NCBI GenBank assembly: GCA_963732005.1
Contig: CAVSXT010000003.1
Coordinates: forward strand, 1,364,001 to 1,428,000
Reading direction: 5' to 3'
Length of the DNA stretch: 64,000 bases
DNA from: JASLEW01 sp963732005
GTDB taxonomy: Bacteria > Acidobacteriota > Thermoanaerobaculia > Multivoradales > UBA5704
The notes under the pieces: generated by a model
What the model was told of the DNA's origin: nothing
Seen by the model: the letters and a program-made list of their open reading frames with translations, nothing else
Databases searched by the model: none
Shown here: positions 54,768 to 62,209 of the stretch, in pieces
Position numbering within the stretch: position 1 is the stretch's first letter
Layout of the letters: every line of letters starts with the position of its first letter
Translations under genes and position numbers: made by a program

Positions 54768-54862
54768 GCGATGGCCGCGACGGCCGCGATTACCGCGACG
54801 GCCGCGATTACCGCGATGGCCGCGATTACCGCGATTACCGCGATCACCGCGATCACCGCGAT
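54768..54862. repeat. Tandem array of ~10 imperfect 9-bp units (consensus RCCGCGATT)
   Basis: (A/G)CCGCGA(T/C)(T/G/C)-type units run almost without interruption through the 114-bp gap between two same-strand genes, upstream of the secreted protein's ribosome-binding site. Copies differ mainly at the last two bases. Possible roles: variable promoter spacing, protein binding, or just slippage product. Confidence 0.75.
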
Positions 54863-54863
54863 T

Positions 54864-55712
54864 CTACTCCCTGGCCGGGCGCACGGGCCGCAGCCGCCGC
54901 CAGAGCCCCGGCAGGCCGGCGGGGAAGACCAGGAGCAGGTAGAGCCCGGCGATCACCCCGGTCGCCGCCGGCGGGAGGTGCTCGAGCGCTTGAGAACGCA
55001 GGTCGAGGCCCGCTGGGCGCAGCCACCACTTCACGAAGACCGAGACGGCCGCCGCCAGCTCCGGCAGGTTCCAGACCAGCACCACCAGTCCCAGGAAGCG
55101 GGCGCCGGGCAGCTGCCAGCGTTCGCCCGCGCCGCCAGCACCGCCGACGCGCTTGCCGGCCGGCGCCGCCAGCAGGCGGGCCGCGACGCGGCGGCGCTGC
55201 GCGACCAGTGCCGCCCCGGCGGCCGCCAGCAGCAGGTCCACCGCCATGCCGCCGGCGGTCCAGCCCACGGCGTCGCCGGCGTTGCCGCGCAGCCACAGCA
55301 GGGACGCGCCGTAGCTCAGCGCGGTGACCGCCCGGGCGAGCAGCAGGATGGCCAGGAAGCAGACCCCCGCCATCGCGATGCCGAGGGCGTCGCCCGCGGT
55401 GTCCTCAGGGGTCTCCGGGGTCTCATCGGTGTCATCGGTCGGGCCGGGGCCGGTCGCGGCGTCCTTGGCGAGCAGGCGGTCCGCCAGGCCATGGCGCGCG
55501 CTGAGCAGGAAGGCGGCGAAGGCGAGGTGCAGCACGACGCTCACCACGCCGCTGACGAAGGTGGCCTGGATGCGCAGCCTGCCGGCGACGACCGCGGCGC
55601 TTCCCGGCGCCTGCATCAGCAGCTGGACCAATCCGAGAAAAGCGAGCAGCAGCGAATAGAGGCCGGCAAGACCGAACAGCAGCACACCCAGATCGCGGCT
55701 TTTCGCGGGCAC
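54864..55712 (-). CDS. Multi-pass membrane protein of unknown function
   Basis: The 282-aa protein (GTG 55712, MPAKSRDLGVLLFGLAGLYS) has about six hydrophobic helices in pairs separated by acidic and basic loops. One loop is a Thr/Glu/Asp-rich stretch (TDDTDETPETPEDTAGD). No family recognised. A TATGAT hexamer ends 6 nt before the GTG, suggesting a leaderless transcript divergent from the DAHP synthase gene. Confidence 0.65.
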   Translation of the reverse strand: MPAKSRDLGVLLFGLAGLYSLLLAFLGLVQLLMQAPGSAAVVAGRLRIQATFVSGVVSVVLHLAFAAFLLSARHGLADRLLAKDAATGPGPTDDTDETPETPEDTAGDALGIAMAGVCFLAILLLARAVTALSYGASLLWLRGNAGDAVGWTAGGMAVDLLLAAAGAALVAQRRRVAARLLAAPAGKRVGGAGGAGERWQLPGARFLGLVVLVWNLPELAAAVSVFVKWWLRPAGLDLRSQALEHLPPAATGVIAGLYLLLVFPAGLPGLWRRLRPVRPARE

Positions 55713-55718
55713 GCTGGT

Positions 55719-55724
55719 ATCATA
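55719..55724 (-). promoter_or_regulatory. Putative leaderless -10 hexamer
   Basis: TATGAT on the minus strand, preceded by GC, ends 6 nt before the GTG at 55712. No Shine-Dalgarno is visible. Confidence 0.45.
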
Positions 55725-55775
55725 GCCCGCCGGGTGCGTGCACCGCCGGCGCGCTTGCCCCTTGGAGCCCAACGC

Positions 55776-56807
55776 ATGCTGATCGTGATGAAGATGGACG
55801 CCGCGCCGGAGCAGGTGGACGGCGTGGTGGAGAAGATCGAGTCGCACGGCCTCAAGGCCCATCCGATCCCGGGCGCTCAGCGCACCGCCATCGGCATCAC
55901 CGGCAACATCGGCGTCGTCGATCGCGCGCTCTTCGCCTCGATGCCCGGGGTGCTCGAGGTCATCCGGGTCAGCCATCCCTACAAGCTGGTGTCGCGGGAG
56001 TTCAAGCACCAGGACACCGTGGTCGACATCGGCGGGGTGCGGATCGGCGGCCCGGAGTTCACGGTGATCGCCGGTCCCTGCTCGGTCGAGAGCTACGAGC
56101 AGACGCTGCGCATCGCGCGGCTGGTCAAGGCGGCCGGCGCCCAGCTGCTGCGCGGCGGCGCGTACAAGCCGCGCACCAGCCCCTACAGCTTCCAGGGGCT
56201 GGGCGAGGAGGGCCTGCGCATCCTGGCGCGGGTGCGGGCGGAGACCGGCCTGCCGGTGGTCACCGAAGCCACCGACATCGACGTGCTCGACGCCGTCGTC
56301 GAATATGCGGACGCCGTGCAGATCGGCGCCAGGAACATGCAGAACTACACCCTGCTCAAGCGGGTCGGGCGCTGTGCCCGGCCGGTGCTGCTCAAGCGCG
56401 GCATGACCGCCACGGTGACCGAGATGCTGCTCGCCGCCGAGTACATCCTCGACCAGGGCAACGGCAACGTCGTGCTCTGCGAGCGCGGCATCCGCACCTT
56501 CACCGACCACAGCCGCAACACCCTGGACATCTCCGCGGTGCCGGAGGTCAAGCGCATCAGCCACCTGCCGATGATCACCGACCCCAGCCACGCCGCCGGC
56601 GAGCGCGGCAAGGTGGTGCCGCTGACGCGGGCCTCGGTGGCGGTGGGTGCGGACGGCGTGATGGTCGAGGTCCACGACCGTCCGGAGGAGGCGCTCTCGG
56701 ACGGCGACCAAGCGCTGCTGCCCGAGGACTTCGAGCACCTCATGGCCGCGGTGCGCCTGCTCTCGCCGCTGGTCGAACGCAGCGCGCCGAGCCTGGCGGT
56801 GCGTTGA
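55776..56807 (+). CDS. aroF: 3-deoxy-7-phosphoheptulonate (DAHP) synthase, AroF/AroG type Ibeta
   Basis: The 343-aa protein has an N-terminal ferredoxin-like/ACT-like regulatory segment (residues 1-70, MLIVMKMDAAPEQVDGVVEK). The TIM barrel carries VIAGPCSVES, LLRGGAYKPRTSPYSFQG, QIGARNMQNY, LLKRGM and DPSHAAGERGKVV. It condenses phosphoenolpyruvate and erythrose 4-phosphate, the first step of the shikimate pathway. The N-terminal extension is the allosteric module of type Ibeta enzymes. TTGGAG lies 8 nt before the ATG. The stop overlaps carA by 1 nt. Confidence 0.95.
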   Translation: MLIVMKMDAAPEQVDGVVEKIESHGLKAHPIPGAQRTAIGITGNIGVVDRALFASMPGVLEVIRVSHPYKLVSREFKHQDTVVDIGGVRIGGPEFTVIAGPCSVESYEQTLRIARLVKAAGAQLLRGGAYKPRTSPYSFQGLGEEGLRILARVRAETGLPVVTEATDIDVLDAVVEYADAVQIGARNMQNYTLLKRVGRCARPVLLKRGMTATVTEMLLAAEYILDQGNGNVVLCERGIRTFTDHSRNTLDISAVPEVKRISHLPMITDPSHAAGERGKVVPLTRASVAVGADGVMVEVHDRPEEALSDGDQALLPEDFEHLMAAVRLLSPLVERSAPSLAVR

Positions 56808-57928
56808 TGGCGGTGCGGCACGACGGCGCCCTGCCTGGCTTGCTGGTGCTCGAGGACGGCACCGTCTTCGAGGGCGAGGCGGTGTCCGCCGGCACCCGTT
56901 TCGGCGAGGTGGTCTTCAACACCTCGATGACCGGCTATCAGGAGGTGCTGACCGACCCCTCCTACCGCGGCCAGATCGTGGTGATGACCCAGCCGCACAT
57001 CGGCAACTACGGCACCAACCAGGAGGTCGCCGAGTCGGCGCGTCCCTGGGTGGAGGGATTCGTCGCGCGGCAGTTCACCGCCCGCCCGTCGAGCCATGAG
57101 AGCGGCGAGGGCCTGGTGCCCTACCTGCGGCGGGCGGCGGTGCCCGCCCTGCACGGCATCGACACCCGCGCGCTGGTGCGGCGGCTGCGCGAGCGGGGCG
57201 CCATGCGTGGCGTGGTCACCTCGGAGCGCTCGGACGCGGCGGCCCTGACCGCCGAGCTCGCCGATTTCCCGCCGATGACCGGGCGCGCCCTGGTCGACGA
57301 GGTGACCACCGCGGCAGCCTACGAGGTGCACCCGGACGGACCGCCCCGCTGTCATCTCGCGGTCTACGACTTCGGGGTCAAGTCCAACATCCTGCGCTCG
57401 CTGGCCCGACGCGGCGCGCGCCTGACGGTGCTGCCGGCGCGCACCCCGGCCGGCGCCTGCCGGGCCCTGGGAGTCGACGGCGTGGTGCTGTCGAACGGTC
57501 CGGGCGACCCGGAGCCGCTCGCCGAGATCATCGCCGCCGTGCGCGAGCTGCTGGCGCAGGGCACGCCGCTGCTCGGCATCTGCCTCGGCCACCAGCTGCT
57601 GGGCCTGGCCCTGGGCGGCGAGACCTTCAAGCTCAAGTTCGGCCACCATGGCGGCAATCAGCCGGTGCGGGAGCTGGCCACCGGCAGGGTGGCGATCACC
57701 AGCCAGAACCACGGCTTCGCGGTGCGTCCCGAATCGCTGCCGCCCTCCTGCGCCGTCACCCAGCTGAACCTCAACGACGGCACGGTCGAAGGGTTCGACC
57801 TCGCCGGCCGGCCGGTGTTCTCGGTGCAATATCACCCGGAGGCGGCTCCCGGGCCCCACGATTCCGTGGGCCTCTTCGATCGCTTCCTCGAGGCGGTCGC
57901 CCCGGTACCCGCGGTCGCCGCTCGATGA
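56807..57928 (+). CDS. carA: Carbamoyl-phosphate synthase small subunit CarA
   Basis: The 373-aa glutaminase subunit has the N-terminal CPSase small-chain domain (LEDGTVFEGEAVSAGTRFGE, FNTSMTGYQEVLTDPSY). The class I amidotransferase domain follows (VYDFGVKSNILRSL, LSNGPGDPEP). It carries the nucleophile GICLGHQLLG and the HPEAAPGP His-Glu. It supplies ammonia to CarB for arginine and pyrimidine synthesis; carB is not in the window. ATG 56807 overlaps the aroF stop, and its own stop overlaps the LolC/E-like gene by 4 nt. That is an unusual set of partners. Confidence 0.95.
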   Translation: MAVRHDGALPGLLVLEDGTVFEGEAVSAGTRFGEVVFNTSMTGYQEVLTDPSYRGQIVVMTQPHIGNYGTNQEVAESARPWVEGFVARQFTARPSSHESGEGLVPYLRRAAVPALHGIDTRALVRRLRERGAMRGVVTSERSDAAALTAELADFPPMTGRALVDEVTTAAAYEVHPDGPPRCHLAVYDFGVKSNILRSLARRGARLTVLPARTPAGACRALGVDGVVLSNGPGDPEPLAEIIAAVRELLAQGTPLLGICLGHQLLGLALGGETFKLKFGHHGGNQPVRELATGRVAITSQNHGFAVRPESLPPSCAVTQLNLNDGTVEGFDLAGRPVFSVQYHPEAAPGPHDSVGLFDRFLEAVAPVPAVAAR

Positions 57929-59163
57929 GCGGGCGGCCGCGCCTGCTGCGCGGGCCGCTGGTGTGGACGGTCGCCTGGCGCTTCCTGCGCGGCAGCCGCA
58001 GCCGGCTGCTCGACGGCACGGCGCGGGCGGCACTGCTCGCCACCGCCCTCGGCGTCACCGCGATGGTCATCGCCATGGCGCTGATGACCGGTTATCGCGA
58101 GGATCTGCAGAGCAAGCTGATCCGCGGCAACGCCGCCGTCGTCGCCTATCCGCTCGAAGGCGGCGCCGGCGCTCCCCTGGACCGGTCGCGGATCGATCGT
58201 CTGCGGCGCATCCCGGGAGTGCTGCAGGTCGGCCGGGTCGCCTACGGCCAGGGCTCGCTGGCCGGCCCCGGGCGGCCCGACGGCGTGGAGGTGGTGCTGC
58301 GCGGGGTCGAGGCCGGCGGCGGCCAGCTGGCGGCTACCGCGGCGGACCTCGCGCTGTCGCCGCAGGGCATCCCGGGCGTGGCGATGGGCAGCGACCTCGC
58401 GGCGCGGCTGGCGGTGCGGCCGGGCGCGGTGCTGCGCCTGGTGGTGCTGGGCTTCGCCGGCGGCACGCCGCGCTTCCGCTTCCAGAGCGTCCAGCTGCGC
58501 CGCACCTTCACCACCGGTTTCGCCGAGTTCGACCGCAGCTGGGTGCTGCTGGAACGCTCGCGGGTGGAAACGCTGATGGGTCTGGCCGGCGGCGCCGACC
58601 TGCTGGAGCTGGCGGTCGCCGATCCCGGCGCCGCGCCGCGGATCGCCGATGCCGCGGCGCGCGTCCTGGCGCCGAGCTACGCGGTCACCGACTGGCAGCA
58701 GCTCAACCGCGAGCTGTTCACCGCCCTGCGGGTGCAGCAGGCGGCGCTGTTCGTGGTGCTGGGCCTGATCGTGCTGGTTTCGACCTTCAACGTCGCCTCG
58801 ACGCTGGTGGTGCTGGTGCGCGAGCGGCTGCGCGACATCGGCGTGCTGGGCGCGCTCGGGCTGGCGCCGGCCCGCCTGCGGCTGGTCTTCCTCACCTACG
58901 GCGCCATCCTCGGCAGCCTCGGCACGCTGCTGGGCGTAGCGGTGGGTTCGGCGGCTGCCTGGACGCTGACCACCTACCGCCTGATCCGCTTCGACTCCGA
59001 CGTCGCCGCGATCTACTTCGTCAGCTTCGTGCCGTTCCGGGTCTCGGGCCGCGACCTCGCGGCGGTGGTCGGCTTCGCGCTCGGGGTCACCCTGCTCGCC
59101 TGCGGTGTGCCCGCGTGGCGCGCCGCCCGGCTCGATCCCTCCGCGGCGCTGCGCTACGAGTAG
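57925..59163 (+). CDS. LolC/LolE-type ABC permease (FtsX family)
   Basis: This 412-aa inner-membrane protein has an N-terminal transmembrane helix (ALLATALGVTAMVIAMALMT), a periplasmic MacB-like domain and three C-terminal transmembrane helices (FVVLGLIVLVSTFNVASTLV, VREKL-like loop VRERLRDIGVLGALG). This fits the lipoprotein-releasing system that moves lipoproteins from the inner membrane to LolA. No LolD partner is adjacent; the ATPase at 9168 belongs to the other transporter. Coupled to carA by ATGA overlap. A rho-independent terminator follows about 100 bp later. Confidence 0.88.
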   Translation: MSGRPRLLRGPLVWTVAWRFLRGSRSRLLDGTARAALLATALGVTAMVIAMALMTGYREDLQSKLIRGNAAVVAYPLEGGAGAPLDRSRIDRLRRIPGVLQVGRVAYGQGSLAGPGRPDGVEVVLRGVEAGGGQLAATAADLALSPQGIPGVAMGSDLAARLAVRPGAVLRLVVLGFAGGTPRFRFQSVQLRRTFTTGFAEFDRSWVLLERSRVETLMGLAGGADLLELAVADPGAAPRIADAAARVLAPSYAVTDWQQLNRELFTALRVQQAALFVVLGLIVLVSTFNVASTLVVLVRERLRDIGVLGALGLAPARLRLVFLTYGAILGSLGTLLGVAVGSAAAWTLTTYRLIRFDSDVAAIYFVSFVPFRVSGRDLAAVVGFALGVTLLACGVPAWRAARLDPSAALRYE

Positions 59164-59259
59164 GGGCGCCCCGTCCCGCTAAACAGTTCGCCGGCTCCCT
59201 CCGTATATTGGGATGGAGCAGGCGAAACGACAATCTCCTCTCCAACCTCCCTCCTCCAA

Positions 59260-59286
59260 GCCCCGCGCCACGCGGGGCCTTTTTTT
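59260..59286 (+). terminator. Rho-independent terminator
   Basis: GCCCCGCG (59260-59267), loop CCA and CGCGGGGC (59271-59278) form a perfect 8-bp stem followed by CT and a T7 run. It is the clearest intrinsic terminator in the window and closes the aroF-carA-lolC/E unit. Confidence 0.9.
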
Positions 59287-59296
59287 GATCGCCCCC

Positions 59297-59340
59297 CGCA
59301 TCCCCCCGACCCCCTTCCCACCCCTCCGGGGGGGAAGGGG
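59297..59340. terminator. Second C/G-rich hairpin, likely for the convergent unit
   Basis: A run of C-rich sequence containing CCCCCTTCCC pairs with GGGGAAGGGGG about 12 nt later. It lies between the T-run terminator and the 3' end of the minus-strand CnrX-like gene, so it may stop transcription from that side. Confidence 0.45.
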
Positions 59341-59368
59341 GCGCCATGGATCCTCTTGGTTGTTAGGT

Positions 59369-59956
59369 CTAGGGCTTGGGCGATTGCTCCTCCGGGCGGT
59401 CCTTGTCGAGCGGCGTCAGCGGGCCGACCGGCGCCCGCTGCGGCGGCCGCAGGCGCCACCACCAGGGCCATTGCGACTGCGGCAGCCGGCCGAGCTGGCC
59501 GGGACCCTCGAGCTGTAGGCGCGAGATCAGATCGACGTACTTCCGGTCCGCCTCCGGCGGCAGCATGCGGCGGCTCTCGAGCACGTTGGCGACCAGCGCC
59601 CGCTCGAGCATGAGGAAGATGCCGGAGCTCTCGCGCAGCAGCTCGTCGATCTGCGCCGGATCGGGCTGGTCCCGGGTCAGCTCGGTCCTCACCGCCTTGC
59701 GGATCTCGGGCAGGCGGGCGCGCGGCGCGGCGGTCTCGACGAAGAACCGCCGCTGGCGCTGCACGAACTGCCGGCGCGGCTCACCGCGCAGGCCCAACCG
59801 ATCGGCGAGCTGTTGCAGGCGCCCCGGCGCCGCCGGCCGCATCGCCGCCTGCTGCCGCTGCTGGACCGCCGGGCTGCTCAGCGCCAGGGCGAACAGCAGC
59901 CCGAGGTTCATGCCGATCGACAGGACCAGGGCGATGACCAGCCACCAGCGCTTCAC
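59369..59956 (-). CDS. Periplasmic CnrX/Spy-like sensor protein
   Basis: The 195-aa protein has an N-terminal membrane anchor (WWLVIALVLSIGMNLGLLFAL). An all-helical periplasmic domain carries paired helices (LQQLADRLGLRGEPRRQFVQ, RKAVRTELTRDQPDPAQIDE). This matches the heavy-metal resistance/CnrX and Spy/ZraP-like group, often placed with ECF sigma systems. It is coupled by ATGA to an anti-sigma-like gene and lies downstream of a sigma factor gene. This is the CnrYXH-type layout, in which the periplasmic protein senses a signal. Metal ligands were not identified. Confidence 0.75.
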   Translation of the reverse strand: MKRWWLVIALVLSIGMNLGLLFALALSSPAVQQRQQAAMRPAAPGRLQQLADRLGLRGEPRRQFVQRQRRFFVETAAPRARLPEIRKAVRTELTRDQPDPAQIDELLRESSGIFLMLERALVANVLESRRMLPPEADRKYVDLISRLQLEGPGQLGRLPQSQWPWWWRLRPPQRAPVGPLTPLDKDRPEEQSPKP

Positions 59957-60444
59957 CGGCGAGCCTCTCCCCTCGCGGTGGAGGGGAGCGCCGGGACGGC
60001 GGTGGGCTCGTTCGGGGTCTCGACCAGCGCCCAGTAGCTCTCGGTGAGCGCCGGCAGGCCGTCCGCGTCGCGCGGCTGCATGCCGGTGAAACCGCGGGCT
60101 CCCAGGCCGGCGCCGAGCAGCACACCCGCGACCAGGGCCGCGGCGCAGCTGGCGCGCACCCAGGTGGGGGCGGCGCCCCAGCTGACCGCGCCGGCCGCGC
60201 GCGCGTCTCCCAGCGCGCGCACCTGCGCCATCACCCGGCCGGAGAACCCCGGCGGCACCGGCGCCGGCGGCGGCGGCTCCAAGGATCTCCAGGCGCCTTC
60301 GAGGCGCTCCCAGGCGGCTGCCAGCGCGGGCTCGCGCGCCAGGCGTTCGCGCAGCGCCCGTTCGCCGTCCGGAGTCAGCTCACCCTGCAGCGACGGCAGG
60401 AGCCGCAGGAGCTGTGCTTCATCTGCTTCAAGAACACGTTTCAT
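59953..60444 (-). CDS. Anti-sigma-factor-like membrane protein
   Basis: This 163-aa protein has a cytoplasmic N-terminus without obvious zinc Cys (MKRVLEADEAQLLRLLPSLQ, LRERLAREPALAAAWERLEG), one transmembrane helix (about residues 95-115) and a short periplasmic tail. Position between the sigma factor and the CnrX-like gene supports an anti-sigma role (CnrY-like); the sequence alone does not prove it. ATG 60444 is chosen over an upstream in-frame start because GAGAGG lies 5 nt before it. Confidence 0.7.
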   Translation of the reverse strand: MKRVLEADEAQLLRLLPSLQGELTPDGERALRERLAREPALAAAWERLEGAWRSLEPPPPAPVPPGFSGRVMAQVRALGDARAAGAVSWGAAPTWVRASCAAALVAGVLLGAGLGARGFTGMQPRDADGLPALTESYWALVETPNEPTAVPALPSTARGEARR

Positions 60445-60480
60445 GGCAACCTCTCCCAAGGTTGAAACCCTTGATCGGCG

Positions 60481-61071
60481 CTATTCCTGCGCCGCTTCGA
60501 CCCGGCGCATGGCGCGGAAGAGCCGGCTCTCGACCGCGCCTTCGGTGATTCCGAGGACCTCCGCGATCTCACGATAGGACAGCCCCTCGAAGCGCGCCAG
60601 GACCAGCACCGCCCGCTGCCCGGCGGGCAGGCGCGAGATGGCGGTGCGGACCTGGCGCCAGCGCCGGCGGGAGGCGAGGACGGCTTCCGGATCCGGGCCG
60701 CCGTCGGGGGGATCCAGGGGGGCGGCGTCCCGCTCTCCCGAGTCCTCCCAGCGGACGAAGCGCACCAGCCGGCGCCGCCGCAGCTGGTTGAGGCAATGAT
60801 TGGTGGCGATGCGGTAGAGCCAGGTGTAGACCTGACCCTGCGGCCGGAAGTCGGCCGCCTTGCGGTACGCCTTGAGGAAGACCTCTTGCGCGGCATCGCG
60901 GGCCTCCTCGGCGTCGCCCAGCAGGCGCTCGCAGAGCCGCAGCAGGCGTTCCTGATGGGCCTCGACCAGGACGGCGAAGGCGCCGGTATCCCCGGCGGCG
61001 ACTCTCGCCAGCGTCTCCCAGCCAGGGTCGGCGCAGATGGTGGCGTCGGTCCTCCCCACAGGTAGCCACAA
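60481..61071 (-). CDS. ECF-type RNA polymerase sigma factor
   Basis: In this protein of about 196 aa, region 2 contains LCERLLGDAEEARDAAQEVF, TWLYRIATNHCLNQLRRRR. Region 4 contains RLPAGQRAVLVLARFEGLSY and EIAEVLGITEGAVESRLFRA. It directs RNA polymerase to stress promoters. TTG 61071 has GGGGTGATAGA upstream; GTG 61059 is a shorter alternative. It is followed after 36 nt by the anti-sigma-like and CnrX-like genes, and is divergent from the LuxE-like gene. Confidence 0.88.
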   Translation of the reverse strand: MWLPVGRTDATICADPGWETLARVAAGDTGAFAVLVEAHQERLLRLCERLLGDAEEARDAAQEVFLKAYRKAADFRPQGQVYTWLYRIATNHCLNQLRRRRLVRFVRWEDSGERDAAPLDPPDGGPDPEAVLASRRRWRQVRTAISRLPAGQRAVLVLARFEGLSYREIAEVLGITEGAVESRLFRAMRRVEAAQE

Positions 61072-61126
61072 TCTATCACCCCGCGGCGACGCGCGCCGGC
61101 CGGGGGATGATGGCAGAATCGGCGGC

Positions 61127-62206
61127 GTGATCGAGCGCATCGTCCAGTTCATCTCCGCCCCCGACGCCGCCACCTTCGAGGAGCTGGCGCTCGCCGTCTT
61201 CGCCTTCCAGTACGAGCGCGTCGAGCCGTACCGGCGGCTGTGCGACGGCCGTGGCGCCATTCCCGGCCGCGTCGCCGATTGGCGCCAGGCGCCGCCCGTG
61301 CCGGCAGCCGCCTTTCGCCGCCTGCGGCTGGCGGCGGCCCCCGAGCAGGAGGTCTTCCGCAGCAGCGGCACCAGCGGCGGCGAGGCAGGGCGCAGCGTCC
61401 ACCACCATCCGTTTCCCGACCTCTACCGGCGGACCGTCGACGCCGCGTTCCCGCCCGCCTGCCTGCCGGGCGGCGGCGCGGCGCCGGTGCCGCTGCTCTC
61501 GCTGGTGCCGTCGCGCGCGCAGCTGCCCGATTCCAGCCTGTCGTTCATGATCGACCACGTGCTCGCCCGCTACGGTGCGCCGGCGCCCGAGAGCGCGGCG
61601 GTTTGCGGCCAGCGCGGGGTCGAGGTGGTGCCGGCTCGCTCCTGGGCGGCGGCGCGGCAGCGCGCCGGCCGGCCGGCGCTGGTGCTGGCCACCTCCCTGG
61701 CGCTCGCCCAGTGGCTCGACGCGCTCGAGCGGCAGGACCTGCGGTTCCGCCTGCCGGCCGGCAGCGCGGTGTTCGAGACCGGCGGGTTCAAGGGCCGTGC
61801 CGGCGAGGTGTCGCCGGCGCGCCAGCGGCAGCGGCTCGCGGAGCGCCTCGGGGTGCCGGCCGGGGCCGTGGTGCGCGAGTACGGCATGACCGAGCTCACC
61901 AGCCAGTGCTACACGCGCGCCTTGCACGGCGGCGATCCCGAGCTGTTCTTTCCTCCGCACTGGGTGCGGGTGCGGGTGCTCGATCCCATCACGCTCGCGG
62001 AGGCGCCGCCCGGCACCGCCGGCCTGCTGGCGATCTTCGATCTCGCCAACCTGGGCTCGGCGGCGCATCTGCTGACCGAGGACCTGGGGGTCGCCGAGCC
62101 GGACGCAGCGGGTGGCGCCGGCGGGTTTCGGCTGCTCGGGCGCGCCGCCGGAGCCGACCTGCGCGGCTGCTCGCTGGCCGCCGAGGAGTTGCAGGCGGGC
62201 GGTTAG
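61127..62206 (+). CDS. LuxE-family acyl-protein synthetase
   Basis: The 359-aa protein has the acyl-protein synthetase fold: VFRSSGTSGGEAGRSVHHHP is the adenylate-forming loop. FETGGFKGRAGEVSPARQRQ and VREYGMTELTSQCYTRALHG are further ANL-like blocks. The C-terminal GRAAGADLRGCSLAAEEL contains a Cys at the position where LuxE carries its acyl group. LuxE activates fatty acids with ATP for reduction by LuxC. No LuxC-type reductase is adjacent, so the acceptor is unknown. GTG 61127 is the only reasonable start. Confidence 0.8.
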   Translation: MIERIVQFISAPDAATFEELALAVFAFQYERVEPYRRLCDGRGAIPGRVADWRQAPPVPAAAFRRLRLAAAPEQEVFRSSGTSGGEAGRSVHHHPFPDLYRRTVDAAFPPACLPGGGAAPVPLLSLVPSRAQLPDSSLSFMIDHVLARYGAPAPESAAVCGQRGVEVVPARSWAAARQRAGRPALVLATSLALAQWLDALERQDLRFRLPAGSAVFETGGFKGRAGEVSPARQRQRLAERLGVPAGAVVREYGMTELTSQCYTRALHGGDPELFFPPHWVRVRVLDPITLAEAPPGTAGLLAIFDLANLGSAAHLLTEDLGVAEPDAAGGAGGFRLLGRAAGADLRGCSLAAEELQAGG

Positions 62207-62209
62207 CGG

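Noticed and set aside
54768..54862. CRISPR array
   Set aside because: Unit length is 9 bp with no spacers of unique sequence and no cas genes in the window; it is a simple tandem repeat.
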